64,000 bases of DNA, taken from assembly GCA_964023205.1 (NCBI GenBank), contig OZ026835.1:3923053-3987052 (forward strand), read 5' to 3'. The notes under the pieces were generated by a model, which searched no databases, was not told where the DNA came from, and worked only from the letters and a program-made list of their open reading frames with translations. Below, piece after piece: positions 1 to 10,659 of the stretch (the stretch's first letter is position 1; the number at the start of each line of letters is the position of its first letter). Made by a program: the position numbers and the translations under genes. The DNA is from Lutraria lutraria (Eukaryota; Mollusca; Bivalvia; Venerida; Mactridae).

Positions 1-2365
1 CGGGAAATCTCGTATGCGCCGCGGGATTTCTCACGCGATCAACAACCGCAACTGTCGTCCGCCATTTTGTATCATTGAGATACGGTTGCTTACGTCTCTG
101 TTAATCAACTTCACTTCACAAATATCGAACACTAGCTGAATGCATAAAATTTAGAAAATTATTATTAGATCATTTCGTGTGTGTGCATATATATATTTAT
201 GTACATACTCGACGAGTTCATTGAAATAAACAAGTAGAGTACTGAGTGGAGTTGCGTTGTAACTTGCGCTGGGTGTGGAAGGCCAGAACTTCAAAACTGT
301 ACTCGCTAAAACTCGAGAACTAATTGCTGGATTTAAATAATAAAAGTTATTTTGACTTTGTTGATACATGATTGATGGTTGCCCGAAGTTTCAATGCTCT
401 CAGATTCGATTATATGTCATAATTTATGTTTAAACTGATATCACCCTTAAAGTCTGATTATTCGAGTGAAATTCTAGTTCTAGCAAATACATCAAAACTG
501 TACTCGCTAAAACCTCAGAACTATTAGTTTGATTTACATGATTCAAGTTATTTTGACTTTGTTGATATGTGGTTGATGGTTGCCCGAAGTTTCAACACTC
601 TTAAATGAGGCAATTTGCCTCAGAATTCAAATTTAAAATGGTTACGCTTTAAAGACTGAAAGTTTCACTGAAATTCCTGGCCGAGTCATAACATCAAAAC
701 TGTACTCGCTAAAACTCGAAAACTAATTGCTGGATTTCAAAAATTCAATTCTTTTTGACTTTGTTGATACATGATTGATGGTTGCCCGAAGTTTCAATGC
801 TCTCAGATTCGATTATATGTCTTAATTTATGTTTAAACTGATGTCACTCTAAAAAGTCTGATTATTCGAGTGAAATTCTAGGCCTAGCAAATACATCAAA
901 ACTGTACTCGCTAAAACTTGAGAACTATTAGCTTTATTTCTATTATTCCATTATTTTAGACTGTGATAATGTGTGATTGATGGTTGCCCGAAGTTTCAAC
1001 ACTCTCAAATGAGGATATTTACCTTAAAATTAAAATATAAATTGGCTACCCTTTAAAGACTGAAAGTTTCAGTTAAATTCTACGCCGGGTCATAACATTT
1101 GTGTTTATTCTATACAAGAAAAATTAAATATGTATATATTTTTTATTCTACTGATTTATTTGACACCTGTAGTTTTTCAAGTAAACTTCGTGATTTATTG
1201 GGTATTTCTTTTTCGCAAACACATTGTTTTTTTAATAATGGATTTTTCATTATTGAATGTTATCTGATTGTGCATATTAGTCTTGAAGTGTCACACATGT
1301 CAGCTGTAATAAACAATGCATGACCATAAAACTTTTGGTGAAACATGTTTCTGATGATATCTATGGACCCATACTGTTCTGGGACCAGTAATTCCCTTGG
1401 TGATTGCACCAATTAACATGTAATATCGTAAACAAAACAAATTTTCACACAAGATAGCCACTTGATGTTAACTTCAAAGGCCTGCCAAAAAATAACAAAA
1501 TGTATGACATTGAAAAAAAAATTTGTTAGTATTTTTTTTCAATATGGTACATGTTGATATTAATACTATTATGCGATGACATATTAAATTAATAGATAAG
1601 CAACGCGCCGAACATCTATGTGCAGCATTAGTAACAAAATTCCACAAAAAAATAAGAAAATCCATAGATCTATCATCTTTAAGATGATTCAGTCATGTTT
1701 TTTGGTGACATTGTCAGTTTCCAACTGTTGTTTGTTGGAAACAGATTAATTGTTTCCATAATCGGTATATTCACCAAAAGTAATCTTAAATCTAGACATT
1801 CGTTATGCCATGAGAGAAAGTCTGAGGAAGACGTGATGTAAGTACTAGTGTTATACTCAAAAATAAATTACAGAGATTAATTATAATTGGCAACTGCATG
1901 TCGTGTTTATGTAAGGACAATATATCAACTTCACACCTTCAAAAATAAGTGAGAGGTGTTGACTGATGAACAATGAATGAGGTCTATAAATTTCATTTTT
2001 TAAGGAAATTATTTTATGTCGCTAAACAGAATAATCCACATTGTACACAAGCATCAATAAAAAATCGGTCATATTGTATAGTCGAAAACAGCAAAGATAT
2101 ATTAAAGACCCTAAATTCTGACAGTTATGGATCAACGTCTCTAATATATTAAATATAATTATAAGTCTTTTTGTTTTCGATAATGTCACTCGCATGCCCT
2201 TTCCGAATTATTCATATATACTGTATAATCGACAACACTATCCGGTCTCGTACCGTGTAGACGTACTATATACCGAACTGAGCGATCACGCTAAATATCG
2301 CGATTGACATACGAGATATTGGGAGATTTCGCGTAGTTGCCTATCTCTTGTATTATACGTCTCTG
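1..2365. mobile_element. Non-autonomous 2.4-kb TIR transposon, copy 1 (5' end outside window)
   Basis: This matches 3930-6294 base for base at a constant offset of 3929. The only difference I found by eye is C at 1566 versus A at 5495. The alignment stops exactly at the outer end of the right inverted repeat (2365), and the flanking sequence beyond it differs from that of copy 2. This is therefore an independent insertion of the same element, not a segmental duplication. The first 54 bp, including the left inverted repeat, lie before the window. It holds no recognisable transposase; its 60-75-codon ORFs match nothing I know. Orientation is arbitrary. Confidence 0.92.
291..1097. repeat. Four 202-bp tandem units with A-B-A-B order inside transposon copy 1
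   Basis: The units begin with 'TCAAAACTGTACTCGCTAAA' at 291, 492, 694 and 896, giving periods of 201, 202 and 202 bp. Every unit also carries 'GATTGATGGTTGCCCGAAG' or the variant 'GGTTGATGG...'. Units 1 and 3 share 'CTCAGATTCGATTATATGTC' and 'TCTGATTATTCGAGTGAAA'. Units 2 and 4 instead share 'AAATGAGG' and 'AAAGACTGAAAGTTTC'. The array is thus two 404-bp dimers. It is non-coding as far as I can see. Confidence 0.88.
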
Positions 2366-3868
2366 GTTTGATATACAACTGAAGGCCTTAAAATAACTAA
2401 TGTGTTATACTAACTATTTATACATGTATTGATTTGTACATTAGTGATAAAACAATCATGTATAATTTATAATGTTAGAGATACAGAGATAATTTCACAA
2501 GATAAAATCATTTAACTATAATTAATTAACATTACATTGTATGTTTACTTAATTAGTGTGTTTGTGTTATCAGATTACATTACTCACTTGTTTCAAGAAT
2601 AATCCCCAAATACCAGGAACAGAATAATTTGCTCTCAATGTCTCACACTAATCCTTAAGGTGTATAAAACTCTACATTGACTTATTATACTTGTTTCAGT
2701 TTAAATTTATCCTTTTAAATTTATCAGCAAACAATACAATACACAGTCAAACCTATAAACAAAGGGTAACCTACCCTTGAGAAAGACAAAAGGTAGCCTT
2801 TAAAATTGGAAGTCATTTAGTTCTAAATAATCAATTACAGTCTTTATAAGAATGGCCTTTGTTCATTGGGTAGCCTTTACTTGAAGCTGGTTAACTACCG
2901 CTAACATACTCATAGATTTGACTCATCAGACTTTTTTGGACTAGAGGTCACCGTCCCAGGTTTTTATAGGTAGGTTGCTGTAGTTGTACTAGTCGAAGGT
3001 CTTTGATGATGAAGTAATGCATTACATTGTAGTTAATCATCAACAAGACAAATTAAAAAAGTCCAATTTAATAATGGTATCCAAATCTACTAATCATACA
3101 TGTATGTAATATATGTATAAACTAGTTTTATGAAAATGATGCTTATCAATTTACATGCTATTAACTCAAATTACGGAAGTCCATCAACTAAGATAATTTC
3201 AGTAACATTATATCATATAATGTGACATTTTCATACAGTTTTAGTTTTATAACTATGATTTAATAAAATATATTTAAATACCTATCAACTTGGTTTACAT
3301 TTAGCAGGTTAAAATTAATTGAGAAATAAAATGTGCATATTAATTATAAACCAATACATATTAAATTCGAACATTTTAGTTGAAAGTTTAAATTTGATTT
3401 TAAAATAACGTAAACTACTAATAGTAATACACAATAGATTGACATTAAAATGTAAAAAAAATATGATAACCTGTATATCTTCAGCCCGACAACTTTTACT
3501 TAATTGCTTACATGTAATTGCGATTTAATTCATATGTATACACTGACTTAGACTTAACTGATTCATTGATAACGAAATATAAATTAGATACACGAAAAAA
3601 CTCACGTACACTCTTGAATCTTCCTTGAAAAACTAACGTCGCCAGCAACACTTCGTTAGCCAGTGACAAGTCTAGTCTTGTTTCTTGTAAAGATGTTATT
3701 GTTCATTTTCAGAAAATGACAAAGGCAAGGATTCGATTATCAGCTGATCAATGGGTTTTGCTCATAGATACGTAATAAACTGATCGTTTTAACAAAAAAT
3801 TGTACGTCTCTGCAAATACTTCAGCAAAAATCAATTTTCCTTTAGTGATTTACATGTTCAGGTGTGTC
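2366..3868. other. AT-rich spacer between the two transposon copies
   Basis: About 1.5 kb of unique, AT-rich DNA with no convincing ORF. It contains one decayed miniature element (2744-2891) and a copy of a palindromic motif at 3702-3719 (TTCATTTTCAGAAAATGA). Nothing else was recognised. Confidence 0.6.
2744..2891. repeat. Decayed pogo-like miniature element (CAGTCAAACC family)
   Basis: Starts CAGTCAAACCTATAAACAAA and has the internal pattern 'gagaaagacaaaaggtagcc', then an inverted 'gggtagccttta' near the right side. The same layout is seen in the better preserved member at 40993-41127. The right terminus is eroded and no TA duplication is visible. Confidence 0.5.
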
Positions 3869-3875
3869 GTAATAT
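3869..3875. repeat. Left 7-bp target site duplication GTAATAT of transposon copy 2
   Basis: GTAATAT directly precedes the left inverted repeat and recurs at 6295-6301 directly after the right one. Confidence 0.85.
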
Positions 3876-3906
3876 CAGAGACGTATAATACAAGAGATAG
3901 GCAACT
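3876..3906 (+). repeat. Left terminal inverted repeat of transposon copy 2 (31 bp)
   Basis: Perfect reverse complement of 6264-6294. It begins CAGAGACG and ends GGCAACT. Confidence 0.93.
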
Positions 3907-4219
3907 CGTTCTTTGAGATAAGGAAATACCGGGAAATCTCGTATGCGCCGCGGGATTTCTCACGCGATCAACAACCGCAACTGTCGTCCGCCATTTTGTA
4001 TCATTGAGATACGGTTGCTTACGTCTCTGTTAATCAACTTCACTTCACAAATATCGAACACTAGCTGAATGCATAAAATTTAGAAAATTATTATTAGATC
4101 ATTTCGTGTGTGTGCATATATATATTTATGTACATACTCGACGAGTTCATTGAAATAAACAAGTAGAGTACTGAGTGGAGTTGCGTTGTAACTTGCGCTG
4201 GGTGTGGAAGGCCAGAACT

Positions 4220-5026
4220 TCAAAACTGTACTCGCTAAAACTCGAGAACTAATTGCTGGATTTAAATAATAAAAGTTATTTTGACTTTGTTGATACATGA
4301 TTGATGGTTGCCCGAAGTTTCAATGCTCTCAGATTCGATTATATGTCATAATTTATGTTTAAACTGATATCACCCTTAAAGTCTGATTATTCGAGTGAAA
4401 TTCTAGTTCTAGCAAATACATCAAAACTGTACTCGCTAAAACCTCAGAACTATTAGTTTGATTTACATGATTCAAGTTATTTTGACTTTGTTGATATGTG
4501 GTTGATGGTTGCCCGAAGTTTCAACACTCTTAAATGAGGCAATTTGCCTCAGAATTCAAATTTAAAATGGTTACGCTTTAAAGACTGAAAGTTTCACTGA
4601 AATTCCTGGCCGAGTCATAACATCAAAACTGTACTCGCTAAAACTCGAAAACTAATTGCTGGATTTCAAAAATTCAATTCTTTTTGACTTTGTTGATACA
4701 TGATTGATGGTTGCCCGAAGTTTCAATGCTCTCAGATTCGATTATATGTCTTAATTTATGTTTAAACTGATGTCACTCTAAAAAGTCTGATTATTCGAGT
4801 GAAATTCTAGGCCTAGCAAATACATCAAAACTGTACTCGCTAAAACTTGAGAACTATTAGCTTTATTTCTATTATTCCATTATTTTAGACTGTGATAATG
4901 TGTGATTGATGGTTGCCCGAAGTTTCAACACTCTCAAATGAGGATATTTACCTTAAAATTAAAATATAAATTGGCTACCCTTTAAAGACTGAAAGTTTCA
5001 GTTAAATTCTACGCCGGGTCATAACA
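4220..5026. repeat. Four 202-bp tandem units (A-B-A-B) inside transposon copy 2
   Basis: Same array as at 291-1097, with unit starts at 4220, 4421, 4623 and 4825. The shared variants between copies show that the array predates the last transposition burst. Confidence 0.88.
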
Positions 5027-6263
5027 TTTGTGTTTATTCTATACAAGAAAAATTAAATATGTATATATTTTTTATTCTACTGATTTATTTGACACCTGTA
5101 GTTTTTCAAGTAAACTTCGTGATTTATTGGGTATTTCTTTTTCGCAAACACATTGTTTTTTTAATAATGGATTTTTCATTATTGAATGTTATCTGATTGT
5201 GCATATTAGTCTTGAAGTGTCACACATGTCAGCTGTAATAAACAATGCATGACCATAAAACTTTTGGTGAAACATGTTTCTGATGATATCTATGGACCCA
5301 TACTGTTCTGGGACCAGTAATTCCCTTGGTGATTGCACCAATTAACATGTAATATCGTAAACAAAACAAATTTTCACACAAGATAGCCACTTGATGTTAA
5401 CTTCAAAGGCCTGCCAAAAAATAACAAAATGTATGACATTGAAAAAAAAATTTGTTAGTATTTTTTTTCAATATGGTACATGTTGATATTAATAATATTA
5501 TGCGATGACATATTAAATTAATAGATAAGCAACGCGCCGAACATCTATGTGCAGCATTAGTAACAAAATTCCACAAAAAAATAAGAAAATCCATAGATCT
5601 ATCATCTTTAAGATGATTCAGTCATGTTTTTTGGTGACATTGTCAGTTTCCAACTGTTGTTTGTTGGAAACAGATTAATTGTTTCCATAATCGGTATATT
5701 CACCAAAAGTAATCTTAAATCTAGACATTCGTTATGCCATGAGAGAAAGTCTGAGGAAGACGTGATGTAAGTACTAGTGTTATACTCAAAAATAAATTAC
5801 AGAGATTAATTATAATTGGCAACTGCATGTCGTGTTTATGTAAGGACAATATATCAACTTCACACCTTCAAAAATAAGTGAGAGGTGTTGACTGATGAAC
5901 AATGAATGAGGTCTATAAATTTCATTTTTTAAGGAAATTATTTTATGTCGCTAAACAGAATAATCCACATTGTACACAAGCATCAATAAAAAATCGGTCA
6001 TATTGTATAGTCGAAAACAGCAAAGATATATTAAAGACCCTAAATTCTGACAGTTATGGATCAACGTCTCTAATATATTAAATATAATTATAAGTCTTTT
6101 TGTTTTCGATAATGTCACTCGCATGCCCTTTCCGAATTATTCATATATACTGTATAATCGACAACACTATCCGGTCTCGTACCGTGTAGACGTACTATAT
6201 ACCGAACTGAGCGATCACGCTAAATATCGCGATTGACATACGAGATATTGGGAGATTTCGCGT

Positions 6264-6294
6264 AGTTGCCTATCTCTTGTATTATACGTCTCTG
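6264..6294 (-). repeat. Right terminal inverted repeat of transposon copy 2 (31 bp)
   Basis: Perfect inverse of 3876-3906. The same sequence ends copy 1 at 2335-2365. Confidence 0.93.
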
Positions 6295-6301
6295 GTAATA
6301 T
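6295..6301. repeat. Right 7-bp target site duplication GTAATAT
   Basis: Matches 3869-3875 exactly. Confidence 0.85.
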
Positions 6302-8045
6302 GTAAAATTAATTATGTTAACTCATTTTCAGAAAATGGAACATATATGTGTTATCATACGGATTCGCAACTGCTAAAAATAGCTATTTAGCGATATCAGT
6401 ACAGTTTTCTATACGTAGGTAATTTTTTATTGAGTATTTATTTGTTTTGATTGAATAACAAGCTCCTGTGGTACAGTCGACTATTCCCGACTATTTCCGA
6501 CAGCTGTAATCGGGTGTTAACGGACTGACGTATAATACAATGCGCATGGCTGGGATGCAACATTTTTTTAAAATACACTGAAAATACATACCTGTAAGCA
6601 TATGGATTGAAAAATGCATCAAATAAAGAAATCTGTCGCTTCAGCATCCAACATGGCGGACATTTAGTCGACATCCGTCTTCGGAACATTCTTCGGAACT
6701 AAACATTCGGATAATCACGGATATTTTCACTGTTGAAAATAGGCATAGCGTGCGCAGTGGAACAAGTTTAGGTTCTTTCATAATTAAGGGGCCACGGGGC
6801 TAATATTTTGTGGGGGTCTATTCGTTTAAGCGGGTACGTATATTGATCATGATGTCATATGCGTACCTGGTTTAAGCTACTGAATTAGGAGAAAATCATT
6901 TTCCCTCCTTATCTCCTTATCTACATATATATAGTCCTTGTTATGACGTATGTTCCTACCCGGGGAAAATGCACGGGTTTTACGGGCGGAATAGTTATCG
7001 AAAAGCATTTAGCGTTGAGATCTTGTTGATTATCTTTAATATACAAAATGTAGTTCAATTTTAGGTCAGTAATGTTATCGTATACATGGACTTTCGATTT
7101 CGTATAAGAAAAAGTCATATGTGGAAATATACATTAAAACTCCATAATTATGTGGACGATCGTTCTATAATATTTCGGCTTTTCGGATAACAATCAACAC
7201 AAAATTTATCAGATTATCAGTAATAAAACGAAATCATCATGCTTAATTATCATTGGATTAGACAAGAATTGTACTATTTGATTATGTTTAGTATAAATAC
7301 AGTCATACATATGTTTATATCTTTCTGATTAAGTAGCCAATACTAAATTAGTGTTTATTAACTGAATTTGCTGAACTTCTTAATAACAACCGTCATGCAT
7401 GCATGTATGTTTTTTTAAATATGTGCCACTTGGGTCTATGACCTTCTGGTTTATTGAAAATAAAACTGTTCATATAAACTGTTCAAACTGTTCATGGACG
7501 ATCCCATTTGTACATGTTTAGGTAACAAGAATACTATTGTAATTTATTAGTAAAGCATAAAGACAGTGAATCTTGAGGACTGCGTCTGATGTTGGACATC
7601 ATTTTTTTATTTTCAACTTTTTTTTATTTTTAATAAAAGTTAACTTTATATATATCTCTAAGAAAATAATGTTTAATAGGTTGTTTATACTGTTCCGTTA
7701 CATTAACAAAAATATAACAACATCACATGGGTAATTAGAATTTATATATTTTAAAATCGTAGAGTAATATAATAAGTAGAAACCGGTTTAGGTGTTTAGT
7801 ATTTTTTACATAGTATTTGAAATTATACATTTGTATTCATGATTTCGCGCAATAAAATGTATACAAGAAATAAAAAAGAGGAATACATCAGAGATAAAAT
7901 GCATTTCTTCTTTTCTTTCTCTCTTTTGAATAAAAAGGGTGCTATTCAGGGTGTATACATACATACATGTAACAAGAACAAAAATATTTCAATAAATAAA
8001 TTATAAAAAATAAAGTAAAAAGATATCTAATAATTTAAAAAGAAA
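6302..8045. other. Non-coding stretch, no gene seen
   Basis: AT-rich DNA with only short, unsupported ORFs. A palindromic motif (CTCATTTTCAGAAAATGG) lies at 6322-6339, about 27 bp from the transposon end. No other structure was recognised. Confidence 0.55.
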
Positions 8046-8140
8046 GTGGCTGATTTCGAACCACTCACATCTGCTTCATTGTGTAAAACTGTTATACATG
8101 TACAATGTACATGCCACCTTATCCAATACACCATGACTCT
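8046..8140 (-). repeat. tRNA-like sequence (tRNA-derived repeat head)
   Basis: On the minus strand, 'TGGTGTATTGGATAAGG' resembles an internal A box and 'GTGGTTCGAAATC' a B box (GGTTCRANNC). An insertion lies between them and a T-rich Pol III-like terminator follows. The acceptor and T stems do not pair well, so I read this as a tRNA-derived repeat or pseudogene, not a working tRNA. Confidence 0.45.
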
Positions 8141-8675
8141 GTGTCACGAAAATGACACTTTACTACGCATTTAAAATGATTTTGGCAATCAATTTACAGT
8201 GATTACCTTTACAATAGTATCGTCCAATATTCGACCTTGACTTTAAGAAAATTGAACTATACATTGTTCTAGTGTAGATATACAAAAACAAAATCCATAA
8301 ATGGTCATCTCCAAATATTTTTCAGCTACCAGAGTTACTTGACGACTTGTCGAGCTTTTACGGAGAGGGAGTCCCCACGAACCTACGACCTTCAATAATG
8401 CAGCCGAACAGATACCTCGCATGTGGAATACGGTCCTGTGTGATATTCAAACCCACGGCAGTGTGTTACTGGAGATTTCTTCAGACACCATAACCACTTT
8501 TTTAGAATAATTACTTCATTGCTTGCAGATTTATTTTATTAAATGTGTGCTGATTTTCTCTTATTAAAAGAACACAGGCGTCATTCAGAAAATGTTATGT
8601 AATAAACTGAAAGTAGATTACGCCCAATAAGTTACTACAGTTTTATAATCGTTTCCTGTCTTTGTTACAAATATT

Positions 8676-8733
8676 CGGTGAAATAAATCTTGCTTGAACT
8701 AATAGGTTGGTGAAATAAATCTTGTTTGAACTA
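8676..8733. repeat. Small tandem duplication, 31-bp unit
   Basis: 'GGTGAAATAAATCTTG(C/T)TTGAACTAA' occurs twice, side by side. Confidence 0.75.
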
Positions 8734-9133
8734 ACACTTTTATACAAGAACAAGTATGCTAAGTCCATATAGTTATTATTGAAGAGTTAGGTTTTATTAT
8801 TCATATTTTGTCGATCATATTAGTTGAAGTTATTAAATCTATTTAAGGTTACGTTCTTTTTACGATCTCACCATTTTCCTGAACTGCAGTTATAGGTGTA
8901 AGTTAATTCTTTGCACGTAAAAACAGTGCAATGTGTCATTAAAAGACCAGTCTATGTGTAAATCAAAGTGTTATTAATGCATTCTTGGGATACTCCTCTT
9001 ACCTTGTGATATACTGTGTATAAGTCGATTTAAAGTTGCATACTAATGAGGGATTAGTCTCATTTCCATATTTAGGTGTAACAGGTTAACCCGGTAACCG
9101 TTATAGATAAGATAGAGAAAACATGAATACAAT

Positions 9134-9210
9134 TGCCTCAATAGCGTAAAGGTTAGTGCTGATGATTTTGAGATATACATCATTCTAACCATTGGTTCGA
9201 ACCTAAGTTA
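9134..9210 (+). repeat. tRNA-like sequence (tRNA-derived repeat head)
   Basis: A box-like TAGCGTAAAGGTTAGTGC and a near-perfect B box TTGGTTCGAACC are present. The D and T arms fold partly. The anticodon arm is long (ATGAT...ATCAT) and the acceptor ends do not pair. A run of T follows at 9240-9248. It is probably a tRNA-derived repeat. Confidence 0.5.
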
Positions 9211-9581
9211 ATGTCTTTTATGGCTATATTTGGTATGGTTTTTTTTTTATTATTTTAAATCCTTTTATTTTGTATTAGTTTGTTTTTCATTATTTTTTCA
9301 TTATTTTATTATATCATTTCAAAACAATTCAAACATTTAAACACGCATCATCGCATTCACTCGCCGTGTCTGTCTCCTCGTCGCTATAAGTGATTAATAT
9401 CAGTAAACAGTCCATCTCCTTCTCTACTGCATACTGCGTGTATATGTTATAGTACACATTATTGTGTATATGAAACAAGATATTAATTTTGATTTTCACA
9501 ATTTGAAGGGTAATTCTTGAAAGTCGGAAAGAAATTGCAGTTTCGAATATGATGTATGTTTATCAAAAAAAGAAGCATTTT

Positions 9582-9652
9582 GGCAGTTTTGAACTCGTGA
9601 CCATTACTAATAAAAGAAACCATAGCCTTTACCTCTAAGCCACGGCGCGTTA
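9582..9652 (-). repeat. tRNA-like sequence (tRNA-derived repeat head)
   Basis: Minus strand 'GTGGCTTAGAGGTAAAGGC' is an A-box match with a foldable D arm. 'ACGAGTTCAAAAC' is a B-box-like element, followed by TTTTTTT. The anticodon and T stems are imperfect, so a working tRNA is unlikely. Confidence 0.5.
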
Positions 9653-10414
9653 CGATAGTGCTCTGTTTATGTATTACAATATAAAGTCATTTCAACCGGT
9701 AAATAACCTGATCTATGTAAATGTAAATGTTTACAACGGTTCTCATTTAACTTTAAATCGACTGTACCTATATTAGCCTATAATAACATTACATGTTTGT
9801 ATTAAATATATTTGTACAAGCAATATACAATGAGAAATGAGTTGACGAATGTCTGTAACTAAACACCGTCGTGTGAACGCCACTCCTTAGCATATATTAA
9901 TGGATTTATTGATTATAGACTAAATAAGCCATTGAATAAAGTACATTTAATGTTAATGCTATATCTGGGATTATATGCTCCTCGTTTTGTGACCCTTGTT
10001 CACAAAGATATTGTAAGGTAAATTATTTCATTTTCAGAAAATGAATGAGTAGTTGTCCTATGATAAACTGACTATTTCCGAGAGTGAGAATGTCAATAAT
10101 CTAATTATCGAATGTCGATGTCCAAATACAACTATGTTGTGGTTCCTAATGACAGCATCTACAGGAACTGTATATTTTAAGCAGTTGGCCAAAGGTCATG
10201 GTCACCCAGACATGCGGGGGGGGGGCATTGTGTTTTTAAAAAAATACATAGTTTTTTTTTAAGAATCACAAGTAAAAACTGTAGATCACATATATTCATA
10301 TATACCAAAGCAGTTGTCTGTTCTATTTTATACATCTGGTTATAAGAATACTTATCTCCAAATGATGTCTAAGCACTTCAGTTTATATGTGTACGGTAAG
10401 CTGTATTTGTTTGT

Positions 10415-10655
10415 TAGTTTATATCGAGTTTTACGCCCCTTTTCAACCTAGTCAGAGTCATATGAGGCGATCAGTTCACCTAAGCATCATTTCTGGGAAG
10501 AACCAGTACTAGAATCCCATCCTCACGGTAAGCAACTGTCTACTTTCTCAAACAAAAAGACATGGTCGGTAGTTGGACCCTCCATCAGTTAGACGTTAGA
10601 GTCCGGATTTGAAGTCAGCTACATCAATCACTCGACCACGTAGGAGGCGGGTCCT
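10415..10655 (-). repeat. tRNA-derived mollusc-type SINE
   Basis: Read on the minus strand, a tRNA-like head (A box around 'TGGTCGAGTGATTG', B box 'GACTTCAAATCC') is followed by a body. The tail is 'GGGCGTAAAACTCGATATAAAC', the type found in many molluscan SINEs. It is diverged. Confidence 0.55.
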
Positions 10656-10659
10656 AGTA

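Larger units (their letters stand above)
3876..6294. mobile_element. Complete 2419-bp non-autonomous TIR transposon (copy 2)
   Basis: The element is bounded by perfect 31-bp terminal inverted repeats beginning CAGAGACGTATAATACAAGA and flanked by the 7-bp duplication GTAATAT. Just inside the ends lie further, looser inverted similarities: 'gggaaatctcgtatgcgccgcg' type sequence on the left and 'cgagatattgggagatttcgcg' type sequence on the right. No transposase domain is readable in any frame, so it must be mobilised in trans. Near identity to copy 1 implies both were laid down recently. The 7-bp duplication and CA-starting 31-bp repeats would be compatible with P-like elements, or with hAT, MuDR or Dada types if the duplication length varies. 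The superfamily is not resolved. Confidence 0.93.

Noticed and set aside
151..1665. Three ORFs of 63-74 codons inside the transposon, repeated in copy 2.
   Set aside because: The 72-codon one overlaps the tandem array and none resembles a transposase. Conservation between copies only reflects recent transposition.
1..6301. The 2.4-kb repeat as an assembly artefact or segmental duplication.
   Set aside because: Similarity stops exactly at the inverted repeat end, flanks differ, and copy 2 has a perfect target duplication. Transposition explains all of it.
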